From Streptomyces smyrnaeus (lineage in GTDB: Bacteria; Actinomycetota; Actinomycetes; Streptomycetales; Streptomycetaceae): 64,000 nt of DNA. The stretch covers positions 62,001 to 126,000 of the forward strand of contig NZ_JAFFZM010000010.1 of the NCBI RefSeq assembly GCF_017676345.1. The letters are read 5' to 3'. Positions within the stretch are counted from its first letter, which is position 1. Each line of letters opens with the position of its first letter. Made by a program: the position numbers and the translations under genes. Shown piece by piece: positions 1 to 7,890 of the stretch. Below the pieces are notes generated by a model. It had not been told where the DNA came from, made no database searches, and was given only the letters and a program-made list of their open reading frames with translations.

Positions 1-262
1 CGTCGCGGGTGCCGATGGTCTCGGGGAAGTGGTAGCCGGTGTCGAGGAAGACGACGCGTACGCCGGGGAAGACGCGGGAGGCCAGATGCGCGACCACGGC
101 GTCCTCCATGGAGGAGGTCACGCAGAACCGGTGCCCGAAGGTGTCGGCGGCCCAGCGCAGTACCTCCAGCGCGTCGGCCTCCTCGAAGTCGCGGCCCGCC
201 TGTTCGGCCAGCGAACGCAGCTGGTCGGCAGAGCGCTGCCGGGCTATGTGCGCGGTGCTCAT
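1..262 (-). CDS. cysH: Phosphoadenylyl-/adenylyl-sulfate reductase, N-terminal part (runs off window)
   Basis: Reduces activated sulfate (PAPS or APS) to sulfite in the cytoplasm, the step before sulfite reductase. Only the first 87 residues are in the window. They show the start of the family's ATP-pyrophosphatase-like fold: the phosphate-binding segment SSMEDAV near residue 50 (SSMQDAV-like in the family) and the following FLDTGYHFPET strand. The ATG overlaps the TGA of the upstream zinc-ribbon gene (TGATG), so the three cys genes are translationally linked. Whether it uses APS (needs a Cys-pair [4Fe-4S] motif) or PAPS cannot be seen because the C-terminus is missing. Confidence 0.93.
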   Translation of the reverse strand, partial: MSTAHIARQRSADQLRSLAEQAGRDFEEADALEVLRWAADTFGHRFCVTSSMEDAVVAHLASRVFPGVRVVFLDTGYHFPETIGTRD

Positions 263-444
263 CAGAGGGGTTCCTCTCCATCGGAGTGTGCCGGGCGCAG
301 CCCGGAGGCGAGCAGCCCGAGGAACTTCAGCCGGAACGCCCGGTTGCAGGCGGAGCACTCCCACGCCCCGGGACCTTCCTCACTGGGGCGCAGATCCTCG
401 TCCCCGCAGTACGGGCAGTAGAACGGTGCGGCCCTCTCACTCAC
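262..444 (-). CDS. Small zinc-ribbon protein of the cys operon
   Basis: A 60-residue protein with two CxxC knuckles (CPYC near residue 10 and CSAC near residue 31) that should bind one zinc or iron, rubredoxin-like. It starts with GTG overlapping the cysI stop (GTGA) and its own TGA overlaps the cysH ATG, so it is made in lock-step with both enzymes. Small proteins of this kind lie between sulfite reductase and cysH in streptomycetes; their function is not known to me. Its position suggests electron delivery or assembly of the iron-sulfur reductases, which is inference. Confidence 0.8.
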   Translation of the reverse strand: MSERAAPFYCPYCGDEDLRPSEEGPGAWECSACNRAFRLKFLGLLASGLRPAHSDGEEPL

Positions 445-2165
445 TTGAGATCACTCTCCGCCGCCCGTGCCGCCCACTGGGCGAACCGTTCGCCGTCCTC
501 GCGCTGGGCCTGGAAGGCGCGCAGCACGCGTTCGATGTAGTCGGGAAGCTGCTGGGCGGTCACCTTCAGCCCGCGCACCTTGCGGCCGAAGCCGGGCTCC
601 ATGCCCAACGAGCCGCCCAGGTGCACCTGGTAGCCCTCGACCTGGTTGCCGTCGGCGTCGGTGACCAGCTGGCCCTTCAGCCCGATGTCCGCGACCTGGA
701 TGCGGGCGCAGGAGTTGGGGCAGCCGTTGAGGTTGATGGTGACGGGCTGGTCGAAGCCGGGGAGCCTGCGCTCCAGTTCGTCGATCAGCCAGGAGCCGCG
801 GCCCTTGGTCTCCACGATGGCCAGCTTGCAGAACTCGATGCCGGTGCACGCCATCGTCCCGCGCCGGAAGACGGAGGGCCGGGTGGTCAGGTCGAGTGCC
901 TCCAGGCCCTCGGCCAGCGACTCGACCTGGTCCTGCTCGACGTCGAGCACCAGCATCTTCTGCTCGACGGTGGTGCGCACCCGCCCCGACCCGTGGGCCT
1001 CGGCCAGGTCGGCGATCTTGCTGAGGGTCGCACCGTCGATCCGGCCCACCCGCGGGGCGAAGCCCACGTAGTAGCGGCCGTCCTTCTGCTCGTGCACGCC
1101 GATGTGGTCGCGCCACTGCTGGGCGGGCTGCGCGGGTGCCGGGCCGTCGATCATCTTGCGCAGCAGGTACTCGTCCTCCAGCACCTGCCGGAACTTGTCC
1201 GGGCCCCAGTCGGCGACCAGGAACTTCAGCCGGGCGCGGTTGCGCAGCCGCCGGTAGCCGTAGTCGCGGAAGATGCCGGTGACGCCCTCGTGGACGTCGG
1301 CGACCTCCTCCAGCGGCACCCAGGCGCCCAGCCGCACGCCCAGCTTGGGGTTGGTGGACAGCGCGCCGCCGACCCACACGTCGAAGCCGGGCCCGTGCTC
1401 GGGGTGTTCCACGCCGACGAACGCCACGTCGTTGATCTCGTGCGCGACATCCAGCAGGGGCGAGCCGGAGACGGCCGTCTTGAACTTGCGGGGCAGGTTG
1501 GAGTAGGCGGGGTTGCCGACGACGCGGCGGTTGATCTCCTCGATGGCGGGGGTGCCGTCGATGATCTCGTCGGCCGCGATGCCCGCGACGGGCGAGCCGA
1601 GGATCACGCGGGGGGTGTCGCCGCAGGCTTCGGTGGTGGACAGCCCGACGCCCTCCAGCCGCCGCCAGATCTCCGGCATGTCCTCGATGCGGATCCAGTG
1701 GAACTGCACGTTCTGCCGGTCGGTGATGTCGGCGGTGCCGCGGGCGAACTCCTGGGAGATGTCCCCGATGACCCGCAGCTGCCCGGTGGTCAGCCGTCCG
1801 CCGTCGATGCGGACGCGGAGCATGAAGTACTCGTCGTCCAGCTCCTCCGGCTCCAGTACGGCGGTCTTGCCGCCGCTGATACCGGGCTTGCGCTGGGTGT
1901 AGAGGCCCCACCAGCGCATCCGGCCGCGCAGGTCGGCGCCGTCGATGGACTCGAAACCGCGATGAGCGTAAATCGTCTCAATGCGCGTCCGCACATTGAG
2001 ACCATCGTCGTCCTTCTTGGTCTGCTCGTTGCCGTTGAGCGGCGTGAAGTGACCAGCGGCCCACTGCCCTTCGCCGCGGTGGCGTCCCGCCTTACGGCGG
2101 GCGGGGGCTGGGGGCACCCCCTGCTCGGAGAGCTTGGGGGAGGGGCGCTCGGAGGTGTCGGCCAT
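441..2165 (-). CDS. cysI: Ferredoxin-type sulfite (nitrite/sulfite) reductase
   Basis: Siroheme/[4Fe-4S] enzyme that reduces sulfite to sulfide by six electrons. The 574-residue product has duplicated ferredoxin-like and siroheme domains and, near the C-terminus, the paired cluster motif CTGIEFC followed about 40 residues later by CPNSC. Homology clearly begins near the segment NVRTRIETIYAHRGFE. I chose the ATG at 2165 because GAAGGA lies 8 nt upstream; an in-frame upstream start at 2285 would have no such site. The first 60 residues contain a low-complexity insertion (KLSEQGVPPAPARRKAG) encoded by a dispersed palindromic repeat (2109-2143). Sulfite is preferred over nitrite as substrate because of the cysH neighbour and the cysteine leader peptide upstream. 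Confidence 0.92.
   Translation of the reverse strand: MADTSERPSPKLSEQGVPPAPARRKAGRHRGEGQWAAGHFTPLNGNEQTKKDDDGLNVRTRIETIYAHRGFESIDGADLRGRMRWWGLYTQRKPGISGGKTAVLEPEELDDEYFMLRVRIDGGRLTTGQLRVIGDISQEFARGTADITDRQNVQFHWIRIEDMPEIWRRLEGVGLSTTEACGDTPRVILGSPVAGIAADEIIDGTPAIEEINRRVVGNPAYSNLPRKFKTAVSGSPLLDVAHEINDVAFVGVEHPEHGPGFDVWVGGALSTNPKLGVRLGAWVPLEEVADVHEGVTGIFRDYGYRRLRNRARLKFLVADWGPDKFRQVLEDEYLLRKMIDGPAPAQPAQQWRDHIGVHEQKDGRYYVGFAPRVGRIDGATLSKIADLAEAHGSGRVRTTVEQKMLVLDVEQDQVESLAEGLEALDLTTRPSVFRRGTMACTGIEFCKLAIVETKGRGSWLIDELERRLPGFDQPVTINLNGCPNSCARIQVADIGLKGQLVTDADGNQVEGYQVHLGGSLGMEPGFGRKVRGLKVTAQQLPDYIERVLRAFQAQREDGERFAQWAARAAESDLK
2109..2143 (+). repeat. Short palindromic repeat, copy 1 (inside cysI)
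   Basis: A 35-bp element with the form TGGGGGCACCCCC, a short middle, then TTGGGGGAGG. It lies in the N-terminal extension of cysI, read antisense as a Pro/Ser/Gln-rich stretch that the fold does not need. A 32-bp relative at 9991-10022 breaks an MFS gene. Shared ends with variable middles point to a dispersed element rather than coding conservation. Confidence 0.6.
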
Positions 2166-2398
2166 GGCGGGAGATCCTTCGGGCAGGGGGCGCGGGCACA
2201 CGTCGGGCGGGTGCGGTCGGGGTGCGCCGGGCGGTCCGGTCTCGTCAAGAGCGGTCGAGGCGCCCGTACGCAGGGGTTTCGGCACCGCTTCCGGGCGGCT
2301 CGCCCGCGACGGTGAGGGCGGCGGCTGCGGTTCGGCGATACCGGGTCGGCGTCGGAGGACGTCAGGAGGGGGGTGTCAGAACGGCGGTGCTGTGACTG

Positions 2399-2482
2399 TC
2401 AGCTCGCCGGACAGATGGCGCTGGACACGCGAACGAGGTCGACGTGACGTCGACTCACCAAGGCGATTCCAGCGCGAGACAT
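2399..2482 (-). CDS. Cysteine-type leader peptide upstream of cysI
   Basis: A 27-residue ORF beginning at ATG 2482; it starts MSRAGIALVSRRHVDL and ends RVSSAICPAS. An internal GTG at 2458 gives a 19-residue version starting at SRRHVDL. The RRHVDL core and the Ala-Ile-Cys near the end match the short putative leader peptides commonly annotated ahead of cys and sulfur-uptake genes in Streptomyces. It lies 233 nt before the cysI start in the same direction. Actinobacterial leader peptides with cysteine codons can act as cysteine-responsive attenuators, so a role in coupling cysI translation or transcription to charged tRNA-Cys is likely but inferred. No strong ribosome site precedes the ATG; GGAA lies 8 nt before the internal GTG. 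Confidence 0.75.
   Translation of the reverse strand: MSRAGIALVSRRHVDLVRVSSAICPAS
2438..2454. promoter_or_regulatory. 17-bp perfect palindrome inside the leader peptide
   Basis: GTCGACGTGACGTCGAC is a perfect 8-1-8 inverted repeat. It encodes the Arg-Arg-His-Val-Asp core of the leader peptide, so conservation there could serve RNA structure or protein binding as well as the peptide. Confidence 0.45.
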
Positions 2483-2679
2483 GACGGAAGCGTCGCACGC
2501 GCGTCTGACGTCAGTCCACTGATGTCCGCATGGCGGACAGATGTCGCTCACCTTGTGAGATGCCCTCTTGTGTTGCCGCGGTCGGGGTCCCGCCGCGGGG
2601 GCTTGTGGCGTCCTCCGTGTGCGGCCGGGTGCTGGGCTGAGCGCGCCGTTCCCCGCGCCCCTTCGGGCGCCGTCCCGTC
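2483..2679. other. cys operon promoter region and GNAT 3' flank
   Basis: Non-coding stretch between the leader peptide and the GNAT gene. It must hold the cys promoter. Visible elements are a perfect 10-bp palindrome CTGACGTCAG (2505-2514), a 6-3-6 inverted repeat GTCCGC-ATG-GCGGAC (2524-2538), a terminator-like hairpin (2655-2670) and a partial copy of the dispersed GGGGCGCGGGGAAC repeat (2640-2662, minus orientation). I cannot place a -35/-10 pair with confidence. Confidence 0.4.
2655..2670 (-). terminator. Hairpin after the GNAT gene
   Basis: GCGCCC-CTTC-GGGCGC, a perfect 6-bp stem with a stable CUUC-type tetraloop, 10 nt past the GNAT stop codon. No U-tract, as usual in streptomycetes. 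Confidence 0.45.
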
Positions 2680-3255
2680 TCAGGCACCCGGCCAGGGGCC
2701 CGGCGGGGGCACCCGCGGCTCCTGCTTCGTCTCCGTGCGGTACACGCGGAACCCGCGCCGTTCATAGTTGGCCCGCGCGTGGCGACCGTCCAGAGAACAG
2801 GTGTGCAACCACACGCGCCGTGTTGCCGGGTGGCCCTCCCGGCGTTCGGCCAGGTCCCAGGCGCGTGCCGTGCCGTAGGAGAGCAGATGGCCGCCGATGC
2901 CCCGGCCGCGGAAGGCGGGCAGCAGTCCGAAGTAGCTGATCTCCACCGACCCCGGCTCGCTCGCGCCGTCCAGTTCGACGAACCCGGCGGGGGTGCCCCG
3001 TTCGTAGGCGACCCACGTCTCGACGCCCGGGCGGTCCAAGAAGCGCTGCCACTGGTCGTACGTCCACGGCAGCCGGTCGATCCAGGTGTTGTCCGCGCCG
3101 ACCGAGGCGTACAGGAACCGGCTGAACTCCGGGCTGGGCACCTCGGCGCGCGCGACACCGACCCCGGCGTCGTGGCCGGGTACCCGCGCGGGCGCCAGGT
3201 CCGCAGCCGAGGTCTGTTCCAGGTACCAGGTGGTGACGTCCACGGTCGCGCTCAT
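2680..3255 (-). CDS. GNAT family N-acetyltransferase
   Basis: A 191-residue protein of the GCN5-related acetyltransferase fold, which moves acetyl from acetyl-CoA to an amine. The acetyl-CoA loop reads LLPAFRGRGIGGHLL (the R/QxxGxG/A motif), followed by a helix and the ANYERRGFRVYR segment typical of the last strand. The N-terminus carries a WYLEQ segment shared by a subgroup of actinobacterial GNATs. The start is the ATG at 3255. Substrate cannot be told from the sequence. It is alone on its strand between the cys operon and the ABC-ATPase gene. Confidence 0.85.
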   Translation of the reverse strand: MSATVDVTTWYLEQTSAADLAPARVPGHDAGVGVARAEVPSPEFSRFLYASVGADNTWIDRLPWTYDQWQRFLDRPGVETWVAYERGTPAGFVELDGASEPGSVEISYFGLLPAFRGRGIGGHLLSYGTARAWDLAERREGHPATRRVWLHTCSLDGRHARANYERRGFRVYRTETKQEPRVPPPGPWPGA

Positions 3256-3329
3256 GGGGACAGCCAACCACGCCCGCTCCTCCCCGCTCGGCCGGGCCCC
3301 CGCCCGGCTCCGCGCCCGCCCGGGTCTCC

Positions 3330-5177
3330 TCAGCGGAGCATCCGCAGCCCTCTGACCCGGTTGATCGCGGCGGCCGTCTCGAAGCGCCGGGGCGCGGCGA
3401 AATCCTCGTCCCGAATGCTGAGCAGCGGGCCCGTGGGGCCGTCCGCCAGCAGCTCGTCCAGCAGATCGAGGGCCTCGCCGAGGGTCCGCCGCCCGTCCAG
3501 CAGCCCGCGCCGCACCATCAGCTCCAGGGCCAGGCCGATCCCGGTGACCTGGCGCGGGTCGGCGATCTGCTCGACGGCGCGCAGATCCACCTCGTGGTCG
3601 CCGAAGGAGAGCACGTCCTCGCCCCGCGCCCGGATGCGGGAGCGCCCGCGTACCTCGGCGTCCAGCGACGAGGGGTCGGGCACCCGTGCGACGACGCCGG
3701 GGAACGACTCCGCCTCGGCGTGCCGCCCGGTGGGCACCGCCGCGAGCTCGTGCGCCCGCGCGGTGACGTCCGAGGGGCGGTAGGCGTCCATCATCACCAC
3801 CCGGTCGGCGACCTCCAGATAGTCCCCGGAGCCGCCCATCACCAGCACCGTGGAGACGCCGTGGTCGCGGTGGAGCGAGCGGATGGTGTCCACCAGCGGG
3901 GTCAGCGGTTCGCGGTCCTTGGCCACCAGCGACTGCATCCTGGCGTCCCGGATCATCAGGTTCGTCGCCGCGGTGTCCTCGTCGATCAGCAGCACCCGGG
4001 CCCCCGCCTCCACGGCCTCGCACAGTGAGGCGGCCTGCGAGGTGGAGCCGGAGGCGTTCTCGGTGGAGAAGTCGCAGGTGTCCGAACCGTCCGGCAGATG
4101 GTCGACGAACGCGTGCACATCGACCCGCTCGACCCGGCGGCCGTCCTCGGCGCGCAGCTTCACCGTCTCGTTCCGTGAGACGACCAGCTCGCGCCCGTCG
4201 CCCGGCACATGGTCCCAGATGCCGGTCTCCAGCGCGCGCAGCAGCGTCGACTTGCCGTGGAAGCCGCCGCCGACGACGAGGTTCACGCCCTCCGGCACCC
4301 CCATGCCGGTCACCGTGCCCGCGTGCGGCAGCTCGACCGTCACCCGCAGCTGGTCGGGGGAGGCGAACGGCACCACACCGCCACCGGTGGCCGGCCGGTC
4401 GTCCACGCCGCTGCGGCGCGGCAGCACCGCGCCGTCGGCGACGAACCCCACCAGCCCCAGGCCCGGCAGCACGTCCCGCAGCGTCACCGAGTCCTCGACC
4501 GTCTCGACGAAGCGCCGGACCTCGGCCGCGTCCAACACCGCGTAGCGCAGGGCCTGTTCGACCACCCGGGGCAGCACCCGGCACAGCAGCCGCTCGGCCT
4601 CCCGCCCGTCGATCCGCCGTCCGTGGCCCGGCAGCGCGGCACCCAGCCGCAGGGTGACCGAGCCGTCCTCGCCGCTGACGGTGCACGAGCTGCGCTCCAG
4701 CACCTCCTGCCCGCCCGCGTCCACCCGCAGCGCCTTCTCGCCGCGCACCGTGCGCGCGGCCTGCCGCACCAGGTAGGAGGAGAGTGCGCGGCGCCGGGTC
4801 GCGGTGCGCCACAGCTCGGCCGGCAGCGCGGCGAGCTGTGCCGGTACGTGGAGGGCGACCCGGGCGGGCGGCGCGTACGGGTCGGACTGCCCGCGCACCA
4901 GCTCCAGCAGCTCCCCGCCGGGCATCTCCCAGCGCCCGACCAACCCCTTGTACCGCCCGTACTGCGCGCCCTCCAGCGCCCGCAGCTCCGCCGCCAGCCC
5001 GGTGCGCACGGGGCGCGGACGGTGCTCGTCGTACGCGGAGCGGCCGGGGTGCTCGCGCGGCGGGCCGCCGTGTCCACGCGGCCGGTGCCCGCCGCGCGGC
5101 CCTCCGTGGCCGCCGCGCCCGTAGGGCCGCCCGCCGCCGCGCCGCTGCCCGCCGGCTCCCGAGGACTGCTCCCGCAC
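3330..5177 (-). CDS. ABC-class predicted ATPase (PF09818 type) with RGG-rich N-terminus
   Basis: A 615-residue cytosolic ATPase of the family once called predicted ATPases of the ABC class; it has no membrane domain. Visible features are a Walker A GGGFHGKSTLL near residue 310, a signature-like stretch STENASGSTSQAAS, and Walker B VLLIDEDTAATN. The family also has members in eukaryotes linked to RNA processing, but its bacterial role is unclear. Residues 8-50 are a Gly/Arg repeat (RRGGGRPYGRGGHGGPRGG and more) resembling RGG boxes that bind RNA; this tail is outside the conserved domain. It starts with GTG at 5177. It is monocistronic, with the next gene divergent 311 bp away. Confidence 0.85.
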   Translation of the reverse strand: MREQSSGAGGQRRGGGRPYGRGGHGGPRGGHRPRGHGGPPREHPGRSAYDEHRPRPVRTGLAAELRALEGAQYGRYKGLVGRWEMPGGELLELVRGQSDPYAPPARVALHVPAQLAALPAELWRTATRRRALSSYLVRQAARTVRGEKALRVDAGGQEVLERSSCTVSGEDGSVTLRLGAALPGHGRRIDGREAERLLCRVLPRVVEQALRYAVLDAAEVRRFVETVEDSVTLRDVLPGLGLVGFVADGAVLPRRSGVDDRPATGGGVVPFASPDQLRVTVELPHAGTVTGMGVPEGVNLVVGGGFHGKSTLLRALETGIWDHVPGDGRELVVSRNETVKLRAEDGRRVERVDVHAFVDHLPDGSDTCDFSTENASGSTSQAASLCEAVEAGARVLLIDEDTAATNLMIRDARMQSLVAKDREPLTPLVDTIRSLHRDHGVSTVLVMGGSGDYLEVADRVVMMDAYRPSDVTARAHELAAVPTGRHAEAESFPGVVARVPDPSSLDAEVRGRSRIRARGEDVLSFGDHEVDLRAVEQIADPRQVTGIGLALELMVRRGLLDGRRTLGEALDLLDELLADGPTGPLLSIRDEDFAAPRRFETAAAINRVRGLRMLR

Positions 5178-5488
5178 GCCGCTCGCCTGCCTTTCTGTTG
5201 TCGGTCGGGTGGTGCGCGGAACCCGACGATACGGTGCCGAACCGACTGCCCCGAAACTCCGCCGGTGGTTCGGCCCGGTACGGACCCGGCCGTGGAAGTC
5301 GGTTCCGCGAGGGAATGCTGACCGAGTCCCCAGAAGGGGTCAAATTCCAGCACAGGCCATCTTCTTGGGGAAATCGCCCATATTCTCTCGTCCCATGGGG
5401 TTCGCCGCAGGCGAGCCGACCGCGTCCTGGCCGACCACCGGGGCGACGCCCGGCCGACCACCGGGAAAACCAGGAGAGAGGGGGCACC
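5178..5488. other. Divergent promoter region, ATPase / MFS
   Basis: 311 bp between divergent genes. It contains a widely spaced inverted repeat CCGAACC...GGTTCGG (within about 5235-5275) and an AT-richer patch around 5375-5390 that includes TATTCT, a possible -10 for the MFS gene. No small ORF with a ribosome site is evident. Confidence 0.35.
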
Positions 5489-6622
5489 ATGTCAGCGCTG
5501 CGCTGGGCAGCCGCCCTCGGCAACGCCGACTGGCACCTGGCCGCCCCCCTGCTCGCCGCCCTCGCGACGGCCTGGCACACCGACATCGGCACCGTCACCA
5601 CGGGCCTCGCCGCCTACTCCCTCGGCCAGGGGCTCGCGCTGCCCCTGTGGGGCTGGCTGGCCGACCGCTACGGGCCCGGGCGCAGTCTGCGCACCGGACT
5701 GCTGGTGGCGGCAGCCGCGTCCGTGGGCTCGGCGCTGTGCCCGGGACCCGCCTGGTGGATCGTCCTGCGTACGGCGGCCGGCGCGGGCTTCGCCACCGTC
5801 ACCCCCTCGGTCTCCCTGTACTACGAGTCGCTGCGCCCCGCGCAGACCAGACAACGCGCGTTTGCCACCCTCACCACCGTCACCGCGGCGAGCGCCATCG
5901 CCTCGCCCGTACTCGCGGACACCGTGCTGCGCTGCGGCTCCTGGCGGCCCGCGTTCGCCGTCATCGCCGTCCTCACCGCGGTGACGGTCTGCCGTATCCA
6001 GGCCGCCCGCCCCGGCCCCGCGCCCCCGCGGCGGGACCGGGCCCCCGACGAGGTCCCGGGCCCTGCGACCGGACGGCCCGTGGCCGCGTACGCGACCGTG
6101 CTCGGACTCGGCGCCGCCGAAGGCGCCGTGATGCTCGGGCTGCCCGCCCTCCTCGCGCCCGCGCTGGCCACCACCGGCGGGCAGGCGTCGACCTCCGCCG
6201 TACTGGTCAGCTACGCCCTCGGCGTGCTGTCGAGCACGTTCGTGCTGCGCCGGCACGCGCGGGTCTGGGGCCCCAGGAAGCTGCTGGCCACCGGCGGTTC
6301 GACGGGTGTCGCGGGGGCGCTGCTGGCCGCCCTGGTGCCCGGCACGGCTGTACTGATGGTGTGCGCCGCGCTGTTGGGCACGGCGTGGAGCTATCTCCAC
6401 ACCACGCTGCAGACCTGGCTGCCCCGACTGCTGCCCGCCCCGGCCCGGGCCCGCGCCGCGTCGCTCTTCTCCGCCTCCGCCATACTGGCCAGCTCCGCGA
6501 CGGTGGCGTTGACCACCTCGCTGCTGGAGGAGGGCAGGCACGCCACCGTCTTCGCCGCCGGCGGCGTCCTGTGCGCCGCCCTGACCTGCTGGACGCTGTA
6601 CGTGGCCCGCCGCTGGCGGTGA
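5489..6622 (+). CDS. MFS transporter, 12-TM type
   Basis: A 377-residue polytopic membrane protein of the major facilitator superfamily. The family loop between helices 2 and 3 is present as GWLADRYGPGRSLRTG near residue 55, and hydrophobic helices repeat through the C-terminus. It is slightly short for the family. The start is ATG 5489 with AGGAGAGAGG just upstream. Proton-driven export of a small molecule is the usual role in this subgroup; no substrate can be named. It has no adjacent regulator gene. Confidence 0.85.
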   Translation: MSALRWAAALGNADWHLAAPLLAALATAWHTDIGTVTTGLAAYSLGQGLALPLWGWLADRYGPGRSLRTGLLVAAAASVGSALCPGPAWWIVLRTAAGAGFATVTPSVSLYYESLRPAQTRQRAFATLTTVTAASAIASPVLADTVLRCGSWRPAFAVIAVLTAVTVCRIQAARPGPAPPRRDRAPDEVPGPATGRPVAAYATVLGLGAAEGAVMLGLPALLAPALATTGGQASTSAVLVSYALGVLSSTFVLRRHARVWGPRKLLATGGSTGVAGALLAALVPGTAVLMVCAALLGTAWSYLHTTLQTWLPRLLPAPARARAASLFSASAILASSATVALTTSLLEEGRHATVFAAGGVLCAALTCWTLYVARRWR

Positions 6623-6677
6623 CCCGCACGCGCCCTTGCCGCTCGCCGTCCCCCACCTGTCGTCCGTCCCCGCCGTC

Positions 6678-7208
6678 TCAGCCCGGGTCGCCGCCGTCGG
6701 GCAGCGGGGCGCCCGACGGCATACCGGCGGCGACGTACGCGTCGTAGCGGGCCTGCCAGTCGGTGGCGGTGCCGTCGTGCGGGCCGGAGGGGGTGCCGCC
6801 GCTGAGGAGCTTGGCCAACTCGTCGAGGCACACGTCCCAGCCCGCCGCGTTGCGGGCGGCGGCCTCGCGGCCCTCCAGCACATCGGTGAGGGCCAGTACG
6901 CAGCCCTCGCCGCGCCGGCCGATCTCGAACAGGAGCTCGTCGTCGCCCCAGGTGTAGCCCAGCCGCCGCGGCGGGTCGTACTCCAGGACCGTGCCGGAGT
7001 GGTCCTCCGCGTACGGGTCGCCGGCGAAGTCGACGCGCCCGCCCACCATCGGCTCGATGTGCACGGTCGGCGAGGGGAACCACGCCGCCATCCGGTTCGG
7101 TTCCGTCAGCGCCCGCCACACCTCCTCAGCGCCCACGGCGAACGGGCGCTCCAGCCGTACGGCGGGCAGCCCGTCCCGTTCCACGAAGATCCCCAGCTCC
7201 ACGTTCAT
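6678..7208 (-). CDS. SRPBCC / AHSA1-like domain protein
   Basis: A 176-residue protein with the START/Bet v1-like ligand-binding fold. Its pattern (LERPFAVGAEEVWRALTEP, then AAWFPSP, GGRVDF, and YTWGDDELLFEI) fits the activator of Hsp90 ATPase homologue-1-like family. A C-terminal helix ends in a segment YDAYVAAG common to streptomycete members. In bacteria such proteins bind hydrophobic ligands; function here is unknown. The start is ATG 7208; it is divergent from the phosphatase gene at 7430. Confidence 0.82.
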   Translation of the reverse strand: MNVELGIFVERDGLPAVRLERPFAVGAEEVWRALTEPNRMAAWFPSPTVHIEPMVGGRVDFAGDPYAEDHSGTVLEYDPPRRLGYTWGDDELLFEIGRRGEGCVLALTDVLEGREAAARNAAGWDVCLDELAKLLSGGTPSGPHDGTATDWQARYDAYVAAGMPSGAPLPDGGDPG

Positions 7209-7429
7209 GCCACGTCCACGCCTTTCGCCGGCCGGCTGCCCTGGGCTGCCGTCCCGCCGAGTCTCCTGCCCGGTGGCTGCGTCCGCTCCCCGAGCGGGTC
7301 CGTACGGGTGGGACGGGGCCGTCGGAACATTCGGGGCCTTCGGGGTCTTCGGGGCCTTGCTTCGCGGGGGCTCCCGGAGCTCTTCCGGAACGACCCGCGC
7401 CGGGCCGGGGAGCGGGCTAGGCTCGCCGC

Positions 7430-7864
7430 ATGTCCGCCACCTGGGAACGCGACGAGACGGGGGTGCTGCGCCTGCCGTCCGGCCGGCTCGTCCGCGGCCG
7501 GGGGATGCGCCACCCCCTGCCGCCCGGCCCCGAACCGCACTTCGGCCTTTATCTGCTGGGCCGCCCGCCGTCCCCTCTCGACTGGGAGTACCGCTGGCTG
7601 CGCTGGCCCGACTTCCGGTTGCCGAGCGACCGGGCCGAGGCATGTGAGGCCCTGCACCAGGTGTGGGAGCGCGCCGCGTCCGAGCGGGTGGAGGTCGCCT
7701 GCGGCGGCGGCCAGGGCCGTACGGGCACGGCCCTGGCCTGCCTGGCGGTCCTGGACGGAGTACCGCCGGGCGAGGCGGTCGACTACGTCCGTACGCACTA
7801 CTCGCGCCGTGCGGTGGAGACGCCCTGGCAGCGCCGCTATGTGGCCCGCTTCCAGCCGGCGTAG
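7430..7864 (+). CDS. Protein tyrosine phosphatase-like protein
   Basis: A 144-residue protein with a CX5R phosphatase loop: Cys91 and Arg97 in ACGGGQGRTGTAL. The Arg is followed by Thr, as in dual-specificity and tyrosine phosphatases. The usual His before the Cys is Ala here, so activity may be altered. The preceding WPDFRLP segment corresponds to the WPD loop, whose Asp is the general acid. Cytoplasmic. It is a stand-alone gene; the next gene converges 26 bp away. Confidence 0.8.
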   Translation: MSATWERDETGVLRLPSGRLVRGRGMRHPLPPGPEPHFGLYLLGRPPSPLDWEYRWLRWPDFRLPSDRAEACEALHQVWERAASERVEVACGGGQGRTGTALACLAVLDGVPPGEAVDYVRTHYSRRAVETPWQRRYVARFQPA

Positions 7865-7890
7865 GGCGGGGGCGTAGGGGGCAGAGCTGC

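Noticed and set aside
39..2315. 758-codon frame on the plus strand over cysI
   Set aside because: Shadow of cysI; low-complexity Leu/Asp/His composition and no ribosome site. The minus strand has the siroheme cluster motifs.
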